NCBI RefSeq assembly: GCF_000425385.1
Contig: NZ_KE384359.1
Coordinates: forward strand, 113,406 to 177,405
Origin: Pseudoduganella violaceinigra DSM 15887
Lineage (GTDB): Bacteria > Pseudomonadota > Gammaproteobacteria > Burkholderiales > Burkholderiaceae_D
Direction of reading: 5' to 3'
DNA length: 64,000 nucleotides
The notes under the pieces were generated by a model, which saw only the letters and a program-made list of their open reading frames with translations, was not told the DNA's origin and made no database searches. This document shows positions 8,692-17,119 of this stretch, piece by piece (the first letter of the stretch is position 1; each line of letters starts with the position of its first letter). Both the position numbers and the translations under genes were made by a program.

Positions 8692-9481
8692 GCCGTCAAG
8701 CCAGCGCAACCTGGACTGGCGCCTGATCCTGCGCATGGGGCGGGTGTTGCTGCATATAGTGGGCGGGATGGCAACCTGCGCGTTCATCTTTCCCTTCAGC
8801 GGGCTGGAAAAGCGCAACGCCCATATCCGCCGCTGGTCGCGCCAGCTGCTGGCGATCTGCAATGTCAGCGTGCAGGTGACGCCGGGCAGCGCGGCGGCGC
8901 TGGAGCAGGGGATGGTCGTTTGCAACCACGTTTCGTGGCTGGACATTTTCGTCATCAATGCGCTCCACCCGTGCCGTTTCGTGGCCAAGGCCGAAATCCG
9001 CGACTGGCCGCTGGCGGGCTGGCTGGCGGCGCAGGCGGGTACGGTGTTTATTGCGCGCGGCAACAAGCGCGAGCTGCGCAACATCTTCAAGGGCCTGGTG
9101 CATGCCCTGCAGGAAGGCCAGCGCGTGGCCTTCTTCCCGGAAGGGACGACAGCGGCGCAGGGCAGCATCCTGCCGTTCCACGCCAATCTGTTCGAGGCGG
9201 CGGTGGACGGCAAGGTCAAGGTGCAGCCGTTCGCGCTATCCTATCTGGATCCGCAGGGCCAGCCGCACGCGGGCGTGGACTTCATCGGCGACATGACCTT
9301 CGTGCAAAGCGTGGCGAATATCCTGGATGGTCTGCCGGTGCGCGCGCGCCTGTCGGTGCTGGAGCCGATGGATACCGAAGGCGCCCACCGGCGCGAACTG
9401 GCGCAGGCCAGCCACGATGCCATCGGCACGGCGCTGGGCATCCTGCCGGAAGCGCAATCTTTACGGGAGCAATCAGCATGA
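8672..9481 (+). CDS. plsC: 1-acyl-sn-glycerol-3-phosphate acyltransferase (PlsC family)
   Basis: 269 aa from ATG 8672; an in-frame start at 8621 would overlap pyrX by 71 bases. An N-terminal hydrophobic stretch (about residues 19-42) is followed by the acyltransferase HxxxxD motif in CNHVSWLDIF, then VFIARGNKREL and the FPEGTT motif. It transfers an acyl chain to a lysophospholipid-type acceptor at the inner membrane; the exact acceptor is not shown. It overlaps pyrX by 20 bases and the next lipoprotein by 4 (ATGA). A second family member lies at 22223-22963. Confidence 0.88.
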   Translation: MSATPAKPSSQRNLDWRLILRMGRVLLHIVGGMATCAFIFPFSGLEKRNAHIRRWSRQLLAICNVSVQVTPGSAAALEQGMVVCNHVSWLDIFVINALHPCRFVAKAEIRDWPLAGWLAAQAGTVFIARGNKRELRNIFKGLVHALQEGQRVAFFPEGTTAAQGSILPFHANLFEAAVDGKVKVQPFALSYLDPQGQPHAGVDFIGDMTFVQSVANILDGLPVRARLSVLEPMDTEGAHRRELAQASHDAIGTALGILPEAQSLREQSA

Positions 9482-9942
9482 CCAGGATCCGTATGCTGGC
9501 CGCCTGCCTGGCGCTGGCGGCGTGCGGCGACACTTTCACTAATGCCAAGACGCTGCGCACGCAGGCGACGGAAAGCCTGGCGCAGAAGAATTTCGGCATC
9601 GCCGCAGACAAGGCCTATGCCGCCACGCTGAAGGCGCCCAAGGAAGCGGAATCCTACTTCCTGCTGGCGCAGGCGCAGGCCCAGCTGGGGCGCAAGAACG
9701 CCGCCATGGCATCGCTGGAAAACGCCATCGTCAACGGCTTCACCGATGAAGAGGCGATCAAGGGCAACGCCAACCTGCAGCCGCTGCACAAGGCGGAGGC
9801 CTACAAGGAATTGATGGCGGCCAGTTTCGCACCCGCGGCGGCGGCGGAAGGCGCGGCTTCCGCCGACGGCGCCGGCGAACCGGCCAAGGCCGAAGGCCAG
9901 GCGCAGGCTGCGGCGGCGGAAGAAGGCGCCTCCCGGCACTAG
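9478..9942 (+). CDS. Small TPR-like lipoprotein of unknown function
   Basis: 154 aa. The start overlaps the plsC stop as ATGA and is preceded by GGGAGC. A short signal peptide ends in lipobox LAAC (Cys about residue 16). The mature part resembles helical TPR-type repeats (SLAQKNFGIAADKAY, SYFLLAQAQAQLGRKNAAMASLENAI), and the tail is a low-complexity Ala/Glu/Gly run. The function is not recognised. Its stop codon overlaps that of convergent apaH in the tetranucleotide CTAG (9939-9942). Confidence 0.8.
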   Translation: MTRIRMLAACLALAACGDTFTNAKTLRTQATESLAQKNFGIAADKAYAATLKAPKEAESYFLLAQAQAQLGRKNAAMASLENAIVNGFTDEEAIKGNANLQPLHKAEAYKELMAASFAPAAAAEGAASADGAGEPAKAEGQAQAAAAEEGASRH

Positions 9943-10784
9943 ACGCTGCGGTACTCCGGGCAATCGACCTGCAGCAGGCGGCGGTCGTCCAGGCAGACGG
10001 CCGACAGCTTGCCGCCCCAGACGCAGCCGCTGTCGAGCGCGATCAGGCGCGGCATGATGCGCAAGCCCAGGGCCGACCAATGGCCGAACACCACGGTGGT
10101 GTCGCTGCTGCGGCGGCCCGGCACCTCGAACCACGGCATCAGGCCGCTGGCCGGCTCGGCATGGGCCGATTCCTTCAGCTTGAAATCCATGACCCCGTCG
10201 GCGCTGCAAAAGCGCATGCGGGTCAGGGCATTGACGATGCAGCGCAGGCGCGCGCTGCCGGTCAGTGCATCGTCCCAGCGGTCCGGCTGGTTGCCGTACA
10301 TTTCGCCCAGGAATTCCAGCCATTGCCCGCCGCGCAGCGCCGCTTCCACCTCGCCCGCCAGTTCCATGGTTTGCTGCGCGCTCCATTGCGGCAGTACGCC
10401 GCCGTGCACCAGCAGGTGGCCCTGGCGCAGGATGGCCATGGGGCGCAGGCGCAGCCAGTGCAGCAGTGCGTCACGGTCGGCTGCAGCCAGTATATGCTCG
10501 ATGGTGTCGGAGCGCGATTCGGGCCGGATGCCATTGGCCACCGCCAGGAGGTGCAGGTCATGGTTGCCCAGCACGGCGTCGATGCGCCCGTCGCTGCCCT
10601 GGCTTAGCGCCTGCACATAGCGCAGGGTGGACAGGGAGTCGGGGCCGCGGTTGATCAAATCGCCGCAAAACAGGATGGCCGGCGGCGCATTCCCCGCCAC
10701 ATGTTCTGTTTCCAGGATCTTTTCGACCAGAGTCACTGTTTCGCCGTGGCAGCCTTGCAGGTCGCCCACTACATAAGTTTTCAT
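9939..10784 (-). CDS. apaH: Symmetrical bis(5'-nucleosyl)-tetraphosphatase (Ap4A hydrolase)
   Basis: 281 aa from ATG 10784, which gives the family's usual opening MKTYVVGDLQGC; a GTG at 10817 would add 11 residues. It cleaves Ap4A to two ADP. Metallophosphoesterase motifs GDLQGC, GDLINRGPDS and GNHDLH, then HGG and GHW, are all present. It is divergent from rfbA with only 48 bases between starts and convergent with the preceding lipoprotein gene. Confidence 0.96.
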   Translation of the reverse strand: MKTYVVGDLQGCHGETVTLVEKILETEHVAGNAPPAILFCGDLINRGPDSLSTLRYVQALSQGSDGRIDAVLGNHDLHLLAVANGIRPESRSDTIEHILAAADRDALLHWLRLRPMAILRQGHLLVHGGVLPQWSAQQTMELAGEVEAALRGGQWLEFLGEMYGNQPDRWDDALTGSARLRCIVNALTRMRFCSADGVMDFKLKESAHAEPASGLMPWFEVPGRRSSDTTVVFGHWSALGLRIMPRLIALDSGCVWGGKLSAVCLDDRRLLQVDCPEYRSV

Positions 10785-10832
10785 CGGGGTGCTTTCACAA
10801 ACTTGGGTCTCATTCACACCTTAGGATAACGT

Positions 10833-11720
10833 ATGAAACGCAAAGGCATCATCCTGGCAGGCGGTTCGGGCACGCGCCTGTATCCGATCACCAAGGCAGT
10901 GTCGAAGCAGCTGCTGCCGATCCATGACAAGCCGATGATCTACCATCCGCTGACGGTGCTGATGCTGGCCGGCATACGCGAGATCCTGATCATTTCCACG
11001 CCGCAGGACACGCCGCGCTTCCAGGACTTGCTGGGCGACGGCAGCCAGTGGGGCATCAGTCTCAGCTATGCGGTGCAGCCGTCGCCGGACGGCCTGGCGC
11101 AGGCTTTTATCATCGGCCGGGAATTCGTGGGCGACGATCCGTCCGCCCTGATCCTGGGCGATAACATTTTCTACGGCAATGATCTGGACGCCATGCTGCG
11201 TAGTGCCGCCGCGCGCAGCGAGGGCGCCACCGTGTTCGCCTACCATGTGACCGATCCGGAGCGCTATGGTGTGGTGGCCTTCGACGCCGCGCGGCGCGCC
11301 ATCAGCATCGAAGAAAAGCCGGCCCAGCCCAAGTCCAATTACGCCGTCACCGGCCTGTATTTCTACGACCGGGGCGTGTGCGACATTGCCGCCGGCATCC
11401 AGCCTTCCGCGCGCGGCGAGCTGGAAATCACCGATGTCAACCGCGCCTACCTGGACGCGGGCAAGCTGACGGTGGAACTGATGGGGCGCGGCATGGCCTG
11501 GCTCGACACCGGCACCCATGAATCGCTGCTCGAGGCGTCCCAGTTCATCGCCACCATCGAACGCCGGCAGGGCTTGAAAGTGGCCTGCCCGGAGGAAATC
11601 GCGTACCGCAAGGGCTATATCGACGCCCAGCGCATGCTGGAACTGGCCGAACCGCTGAAAAAGAACGGCTATGGGCAATACCTGCTGCGCATCCTGGACG
11701 ACAGGGTGATTAACCGGTGA
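10833..11720 (+). CDS. rfbA: Glucose-1-phosphate thymidylyltransferase
   Basis: 295 aa, full length. Makes dTDP-glucose from dTTP and glucose-1-phosphate, the first step to dTDP-rhamnose and related sugars for O-antigen or exopolysaccharide. Motifs seen are the nucleotide-binding loop LAGGSGTRLYPIT (residues 7-19), DKPMIYHPL, LGDNIFYG and the late AWLDTGTHESLLEA. AGGA lies before the ATG. The other rml genes are not in the window, so it is either a dispersed copy or the genes are split. Confidence 0.96.
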   Translation: MKRKGIILAGGSGTRLYPITKAVSKQLLPIHDKPMIYHPLTVLMLAGIREILIISTPQDTPRFQDLLGDGSQWGISLSYAVQPSPDGLAQAFIIGREFVGDDPSALILGDNIFYGNDLDAMLRSAAARSEGATVFAYHVTDPERYGVVAFDAARRAISIEEKPAQPKSNYAVTGLYFYDRGVCDIAAGIQPSARGELEITDVNRAYLDAGKLTVELMGRGMAWLDTGTHESLLEASQFIATIERRQGLKVACPEEIAYRKGYIDAQRMLELAEPLKKNGYGQYLLRILDDRVINR

Positions 11721-11894
11721 GCAGGGGGGAACGGTATCATCTGATAAGCAATTACCCCGGCCGCAACGCCCGCGTTTAGAATTTCCCGTCGGCTAGCCCG
11801 AATCCGGTACAATCGCCGGTTAGCGTGCCAGCAATCTTTCTTGCTGCGCTGCGATTTGCAACGGGCGGTTGGCTCCCAATACTGATAAGAATTA

Positions 11895-12992
11895 ATGTTT
11901 TCCTTCCTCGTGAGCTTTTTTGCGTCTGCACTGTTGACCCTGTGGGTGATCAAAGAAGTGCGGCTGCATGGCCCGGCGCTGGACACCGATTTCAATGGCG
12001 TGCAAAAAGTGCATGTCCACCACGTGGCCCGCATTGGGGGCCTGTCGATCTTCCTGTCCGTCGTCCTGAGTGCCTGTATTTCCGTGTGGCGCGTGCCGGT
12101 CATGACCAGCTGGATGCTGTCGCTGATGGTGTGCGCCGTGTTCGCCTTTGCCGGCGGCATCGTGGAAGACTATACCGGACGGGTCAGCGCGCTGCGGCGC
12201 CTGCTGCTGACCATGGTTGCCGCCTTGCTCGGTTATTTCCTGCTGGACGCCCGCATCGACCGCATCGACTGGATCGTTTCGGCCTGGCCGCTGCCCTACC
12301 TGTGGCTGACGTTGCCGCTCACGGTGCTGGCGGTGGCGGGGATCGCCAATGCCGTCAACATCATCGACGGCTTCAACGGCCTGGCCAGCGTGGTGACGAT
12401 TTGCATGCTGCTCTCGCTTGGTTATGTGGCGCTGCAGGTCAATGATATGTTCGTGCTGGTGGCGGCCCTGATGGTGGCGGGCGCCACGGCAGGTTTCCTG
12501 ATCTGGAATTACCCGGTCGGACTTATCTTCCTGGGCGATGGCGGCGCATATTTTATCGGCTTTATGCTGGGCGAATTGGCGCTATTACTGGTAATGCGCA
12601 ATCCACAAGTTTCTACTTGGTATGCAGTCTTGCTATTAATCTACCCGGCATTTGAAACCTTGTTCAGCGTTTATCGCCGCCTGTTCATTCGCGGCAAGTC
12701 GCCAGCCATGCCCGATGGTATTCACCTGCATAGCCTGATATTCCGGCGCGTGGTGCAATGGGCCGTGGGCCGCAAGGATGCCCGGGCCCTGGTGCGCCGC
12801 AATTCCCTGACCTCGCCTTATTTGTGGATGTTTTCGCTGATGGCGGTGATTCCCGCCACGGTATTCTGGCATTACACCTGGGTGCTGATGCTGTTTTGCC
12901 TGTTATTCATTGCCAGTTATGTCTGGATATATTCGCGCATCGTCCGATTTAAAGCGCCGCGCTGGATGATCCGACATAAGAAAATCCATTGA
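11895..12992 (+). CDS. MraY/WecA-family undecaprenyl-phosphate sugar-1-phosphate transferase
   Basis: 365 aa polytopic membrane protein with about ten hydrophobic segments. Family motifs are ARIGGLSIF, the catalytic Asp pair region IVEDYTGRVS, NAVNIIDGFNGLAS and LGDGGAYFIGF. Proteins of this kind transfer a HexNAc-1-phosphate to undecaprenyl phosphate to start O-antigen, enterobacterial common antigen or capsule synthesis; WecA- or WbpL-like specificity cannot be told here. It sits between rfbA and LPS-core genes. The upstream 174 bases hold a weak TACAAT (11808-11813) as a possible -10. The segment around 12540-12660 is noticeably more AT-rich than its surroundings. Confidence 0.87.
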   Translation: MFSFLVSFFASALLTLWVIKEVRLHGPALDTDFNGVQKVHVHHVARIGGLSIFLSVVLSACISVWRVPVMTSWMLSLMVCAVFAFAGGIVEDYTGRVSALRRLLLTMVAALLGYFLLDARIDRIDWIVSAWPLPYLWLTLPLTVLAVAGIANAVNIIDGFNGLASVVTICMLLSLGYVALQVNDMFVLVAALMVAGATAGFLIWNYPVGLIFLGDGGAYFIGFMLGELALLLVMRNPQVSTWYAVLLLIYPAFETLFSVYRRLFIRGKSPAMPDGIHLHSLIFRRVVQWAVGRKDARALVRRNSLTSPYLWMFSLMAVIPATVFWHYTWVLMLFCLLFIASYVWIYSRIVRFKAPRWMIRHKKIH

Positions 12993-13042
12993 GACAATTT
13001 CGTGTATATTGCCAAGCATCGAACACAATAAGGGGCATGTAT

Positions 13043-13357
13043 ATGGAATTGTCGAAATTGCCGTCTGCTGAATTGCGCAATCTGCAAGAACAGATCAAGC
13101 GCGAATTAAAACAGCGCGAAGGCTCGGATAAGCAACAGGCGCGCGAGCAGATTTTCGCCATCGCCCAGCAGGCCGGCGTGCCGCTCAAGGAATTGTTGGC
13201 CGGCTACCCCGGCACCCGCAACAAGGGCGGCAAAGTGGAAGCGCGCTACCGCAACCCGGCCAATGCCGCCGAATTGTGGACCGGCCGCGGCCGCCAGCCG
13301 AAGTGGGTCAAGGACTGGGTGGAAGGCGGCAAGCCGATGGACGGCCTGCGCATCTGA
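13043..13357 (+). CDS. H-NS family histone-like DNA-binding protein
   Basis: 104 aa from ATG 13043, which has AAGGGG 7 bases upstream; an ATG at 13037 is too close to that site. An N-terminal coiled-coil oligomerisation segment (LPSAELRNLQEQIKRELKQR) joins a C-terminal H-NS DNA-binding domain with the AT-hook-like core WTGRGRQPKWV. Members silence AT-rich and horizontally acquired DNA. It stands between the WecA-like gene and manB, and its own 5' flank is AT-rich. Confidence 0.93.
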   Translation: MELSKLPSAELRNLQEQIKRELKQREGSDKQQAREQIFAIAQQAGVPLKELLAGYPGTRNKGGKVEARYRNPANAAELWTGRGRQPKWVKDWVEGGKPMDGLRI

Positions 13358-13396
13358 TCCGGCCTCATCTTTCATTCAAGGTTCTACTGGTTTTCT

Positions 13397-14776
13397 ATGC
13401 TTGCTCTCTCCAAGTCCATCTTCAAGGCCTACGACATCCGCGGCATCATCGGTAACACGCTGGACGAAGGCGTCGCCCGTTCCATCGGCCATGCCTTCGG
13501 CCTGGCCGCCGCCGCCAAGGGAGAGCGCAGCGTCGTCATCGGCCGCGACGGCCGCCTGTCCGGCCCCGCGCTGGCCGCCGCGCTGGCGCAAGGCCTGCAG
13601 GCCGCCGGCATGGACGTGATCGACCTGGGCGTGGTGGCCACGCCGATGGTGTATTTCGGCACCCAGGTGCTCGATACCCGTTCCGGCATCATGGTCACCG
13701 GCAGCCATAACCCGCCGGACTACAACGGTTTCAAGATGGTGCTGAAGGGCGAGGCGATCCACGGCGACGCCATCACCGCCCTGTACCACGCCATCGACAC
13801 CGGCCTGCAGCCGGCCGCCGCCAGCGGCAAGTACGGCACTTACGATATCCGCGCACAGTACCTGCAGCGCATCATTGGCGACGTCAAGCTGGCACGCCCG
13901 ATCAAGATCGCCGTCGACTGCGGCAACGGCGTGGCCGGCGCCTTCGCGGGCGATCTGTACCGCGGCATGGGCTGCGCAGTGGACGAGCTGTTCTGCGAGG
14001 TCGATGGCACCTTTCCCAACCACCACCCCGATCCGGCCCACCCGGAAAACCTGCAGGACCTGGTCAAGGCGCTGCGGGGCAGCGACGCCGAAATCGGCCT
14101 GGCCTTCGATGGCGACGGCGACCGCCTGGGCATCGTCACCAAGGACGGCCAGATCATCTTCCCCGACCGCCAGATGATGCTGTTCGCACAGGACGTGCTG
14201 GCGCGCAACCCGGGCGCGGAAATCCTGTACGACGTGAAATGCACGCGCCACCTGGCCCCCTACATTGAGAAGGCCGGCGGCAAGCCGCTGATGTACAAGA
14301 CCGGCCATTCGCTGGTGAAGGCCAAGCTGAAGGAAACCGGCGCCCCGCTGGGCGGCGAAATGAGCGGCCATATCTTCTTCAAGGACCGCTGGTACGGCTT
14401 CGACGACGGCCTGTATGCCGGCGCGCGCATGCTGGAAATCCTGACCAGGCACGCCGATCCCTCGGCCGTGCTGAACGCGCTGCCGAAATCGGACAGCACG
14501 CCGGAACTGCACCTGCACCTGAACGAGGGCGAGAACTACGCCCTGATGGCCAAGCTGGCCGCCGAGGCGAAGTTCCCGGGCAACGAGCGCGTGATCGATA
14601 TCGACGGGCTGCGGGTGGAATATGCCGACGGCTTCGGCCTGGCGCGCTCCTCCAACACCACGCCGGTGATCGTGCTGCGCTTCGAGGCGGAGACCCCGGC
14701 GGCGCTGGCGCGCATCCAGGGCCAGTTCCGCGACGTGATCCTGGCCGCCAAACCTGACGCACACTTGCCGTTTTAA
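13397..14776 (+). CDS. manB: Phosphomannomutase/phosphoglucomutase
   Basis: 459 aa, AlgC type. Interconverts hexose 6- and 1-phosphates through a phosphoserine enzyme, feeding GDP-mannose and glucose-1-phosphate to envelope glycans. The catalytic phosphoserine is in GIMVTGSHNPPDYNG (Ser103), the Mg loop is DGDGDRLGIV, and the sugar-specificity loop GGEMSGHIFF is present. It is immediately followed by waaC (TAAATG, no spacer), so the two are coupled. The start is supported by the family opening SIFKAYDIRGI. Confidence 0.95.
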   Translation: MLALSKSIFKAYDIRGIIGNTLDEGVARSIGHAFGLAAAAKGERSVVIGRDGRLSGPALAAALAQGLQAAGMDVIDLGVVATPMVYFGTQVLDTRSGIMVTGSHNPPDYNGFKMVLKGEAIHGDAITALYHAIDTGLQPAAASGKYGTYDIRAQYLQRIIGDVKLARPIKIAVDCGNGVAGAFAGDLYRGMGCAVDELFCEVDGTFPNHHPDPAHPENLQDLVKALRGSDAEIGLAFDGDGDRLGIVTKDGQIIFPDRQMMLFAQDVLARNPGAEILYDVKCTRHLAPYIEKAGGKPLMYKTGHSLVKAKLKETGAPLGGEMSGHIFFKDRWYGFDDGLYAGARMLEILTRHADPSAVLNALPKSDSTPELHLHLNEGENYALMAKLAAEAKFPGNERVIDIDGLRVEYADGFGLARSSNTTPVIVLRFEAETPAALARIQGQFRDVILAAKPDAHLPF

Positions 14777-15742
14777 ATGAATATCCTTCTGGTGCGCGTC
14801 TCTTCGATGGGGGACGTGCTGCACAATATGCCCATCGTGGCCGACATCAAGCGCCACTTCCCCGACGCCAATATCGACTGGGTGGTGGAAGAGGGCTATG
14901 TCAGCCTGGTGCGCCTGAACCCGATGGTGCGCAACATCCTGCCGTGGAGCCTGCGGCGCTGGCGCAAGAGCCTGGGCAAGAAGGAAACGCGTGCTGAAAT
15001 CGGCGCCTTCTTCCGCCAGCTGCGCGAGGTGGAATACGACTACGTGTTCGACACGCAGGGCCTGCTGAAAACCGGCATCATCATGGGCGCCGCGCGCGGC
15101 AAGCACAAGGTCGGCCTGGCCAACGGCAGCGAAGGCTCGGGCTACGAAGGCATCTCCCGCATCTTCCACAGCAAGAGTATCCCGCTCGACCCGCGCACGC
15201 ACGCGGTGGCGCGCGGGCGTCTGGTGGTCGGCGCGGCGCTGGGCTTCAAGGCCGACGATCCGGCCGACTTCGGCCTGCCGGACGTGCCGGCCGGCGAGCC
15301 CCGCCCCGAGTGGATGGGCGAGGCGCCGTATGCCGTGTTCTTCCACGGCACGGCGCGCGACGCCAAGAAATGGGCGCCCGCCAACTGGATCGAACTGGGC
15401 AAGGCGCTGGCGCCGATGCCGGTGCTGCTGCCGTGGGGTTCGGACAAGGAAAAGGCCGAAGCCGAAGCGCTGGCCGCCGCCATTCCGAACGCGCGCGTGC
15501 TGCCGAAGCTGCCGATGGCCGACGCCGTCATGCTGGCGCGCCGCGCCGCGCTGGCGGTGGGGGTGGACACCGGCCTGACGCACATCGCCGCCGCGTTCTC
15601 CCGCCCCGTGGTGGAAATCTACGCCGATTCGCCGCGCTGGAAGACCGAAGGCAACTGGTCGCCGCGCATCATCAACCTCGGCGACAAAGGTTCGCCGCCC
15701 GGCACGGCGGACGTGCTGGCCGCGGCCAGGAGCCTGCTCTGA
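14777..15742 (+). CDS. waaC: Lipopolysaccharide heptosyltransferase I
   Basis: 321 aa GT9-family enzyme. Adds the first heptose to Kdo of the LPS inner core using ADP-heptose at the cytoplasmic face. The opening MNILLVRVSSMGDVLHNMP, then WVVEEGY, then FFHGTARDAKKWAP and the late VGVDTGLTHIAAAF are typical. It starts on the base after the manB stop. waaA follows after 2 bases, giving manB-waaC-waaA as one operon; gmhB for the heptose donor pathway lies at 22993. Confidence 0.96.
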   Translation: MNILLVRVSSMGDVLHNMPIVADIKRHFPDANIDWVVEEGYVSLVRLNPMVRNILPWSLRRWRKSLGKKETRAEIGAFFRQLREVEYDYVFDTQGLLKTGIIMGAARGKHKVGLANGSEGSGYEGISRIFHSKSIPLDPRTHAVARGRLVVGAALGFKADDPADFGLPDVPAGEPRPEWMGEAPYAVFFHGTARDAKKWAPANWIELGKALAPMPVLLPWGSDKEKAEAEALAAAIPNARVLPKLPMADAVMLARRAALAVGVDTGLTHIAAAFSRPVVEIYADSPRWKTEGNWSPRIINLGDKGSPPGTADVLAAARSLL

Positions 15743-15744
15743 CC

Positions 15745-17028
15745 ATGCGGCGCCTTTACACATTCATGTGGTGGCTGGCCTTGCCGCTGGTGCTGGGCCG
15801 CCTGTGGTGGCGCGGCCGCAAGGAGCCGGGCTACCGTGCGCACTGGAGCGAGCGCCTGGGCTGCTACGGCGCCCGCGCCGCCAACGACGAACCGGCCACG
15901 ATCTGGGTGCACGCGGTGTCCGTCGGCGAAACGCGCGCCGCCGAGCCGCTGGTCGATGCGCTGCTGGCCAAATACCCGCAGGCGCGCATCGTGCTGACCT
16001 GCATGACGCCGACCGGCCGGGCCACCGGCAAGAGCCTGTTCGGCAAGCACGGCGCGCGCGTGGTGCAATCCTTCCTGCCCTACGATATGCCGCCGCTGGT
16101 GGCGCGCTTCATCCGCCATTTCGAACCGCGGATCTGCATCCTGATGGAGACCGAAGTGTGGCCGAACCTGATCCTGCAATGCCAGCGCGACGACGTGCCG
16201 GTGGTGCTGGCCAATGCGCGCCTGAGCGAGCGCTCGCTGCGCAAGGCCCAGCGTTTCGGCCAGGCGATACGCGACGCGGCCCAGGGCATTTCCGTGGTGG
16301 CGGCGCAGACCGAGGCCGACGCGCTGCGCATCCGCGCCCTGGGCGCGGCCAATGTGAGCGTGACGGGCAGCATCAAATTCGATGTGGTGATTCCTTCGGC
16401 GGCGTTGGCGACCGGGGCGCAGCTGCGCCAGCAGTTCGGCGCCCGTCCGGTCTTCCTGTGCGCCAGCACGCGCGAAGGCGAGGAGGACATGATCCTGGAA
16501 GCCTTCCAGGCCGCGCGCGCCACGCTGCCGGCCGACGTGCTGCTGCTGATCGTGCCGCGCCACCCGCAGCGTTTCGACGCGGTGGCGGCCATGGTGCAGG
16601 AGCGCGGCCTGTCGCTGCAGCGCCGCTCGGGCCTGAGCGCCCCGGGCGCCGCCGTCGCGGCGTCGACCGCGGTGCTGCTGGGCGATTCGATGGGCGAGAT
16701 GTTTGCCTATTATGCGGCCTGCGACCTGGCCTTCATCGGCGGCAGCCTGCAGCCGCTGGGCGGCCAGAACCTGATTGAACCGGCGGCGCTGGGCAAGCCC
16801 ATCATCGTCGGCGAGCACACCTTCAACTTCGCGCAGGCGACGGAAGACTGCCTGCAGCAGGGCGGCGCCGTGCGCGTCCAGAGCAGCGACGCTTTGATGC
16901 ACCAGGCGGCACGCCTGCTGGCCGACGTCCAGGCGCGCACCGCCATGGGCGCGCATGCGCTGACCTTCGCCAACACCCACCGCGGCGCCACGGCGCGCAC
17001 GATTGCATTGCTTCCAGAATTGAAGTGA
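15745..17028 (+). CDS. waaA: 3-deoxy-D-manno-octulosonic acid (Kdo) transferase
   Basis: 427 aa from ATG 15745, just after the waaC stop. An N-terminal membrane anchor (about residues 3-22) precedes the GT30 glycosyltransferase: HAVSVGETRAAEPLV, METEVWPNLI, VTGSIKFD, then GDSMGEMFAYYAACDLAFIGGS and a PxGGQNxIEP-type loop. It transfers Kdo from CMP-Kdo to lipid A precursor. Full length with no defect seen. Confidence 0.96.
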   Translation: MRRLYTFMWWLALPLVLGRLWWRGRKEPGYRAHWSERLGCYGARAANDEPATIWVHAVSVGETRAAEPLVDALLAKYPQARIVLTCMTPTGRATGKSLFGKHGARVVQSFLPYDMPPLVARFIRHFEPRICILMETEVWPNLILQCQRDDVPVVLANARLSERSLRKAQRFGQAIRDAAQGISVVAAQTEADALRIRALGAANVSVTGSIKFDVVIPSAALATGAQLRQQFGARPVFLCASTREGEEDMILEAFQAARATLPADVLLLIVPRHPQRFDAVAAMVQERGLSLQRRSGLSAPGAAVAASTAVLLGDSMGEMFAYYAACDLAFIGGSLQPLGGQNLIEPAALGKPIIVGEHTFNFAQATEDCLQQGGAVRVQSSDALMHQAARLLADVQARTAMGAHALTFANTHRGATARTIALLPELK

Positions 17029-17119
17029 CAAATGTCATGCGCAAGTCATGGCATTCCATTCTGGCGCGGGGGAGCGGCAGGCCGGATACTGCGTTCACCT
17101 GACCATGAGGAGAGACGCA

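Noticed and set aside
10785..10817. GTG start 33 bases upstream of apaH
   Set aside because: The added residues (MNETQVCESTP) precede the conserved M-x-TYVVGD opening and crowd the rfbA promoter region. Kept only as an alternative.
13376..15763. A 795-residue minus-strand frame across manB and waaC
   Set aside because: A shadow: manB and waaC have full family motifs and tight operon spacing.
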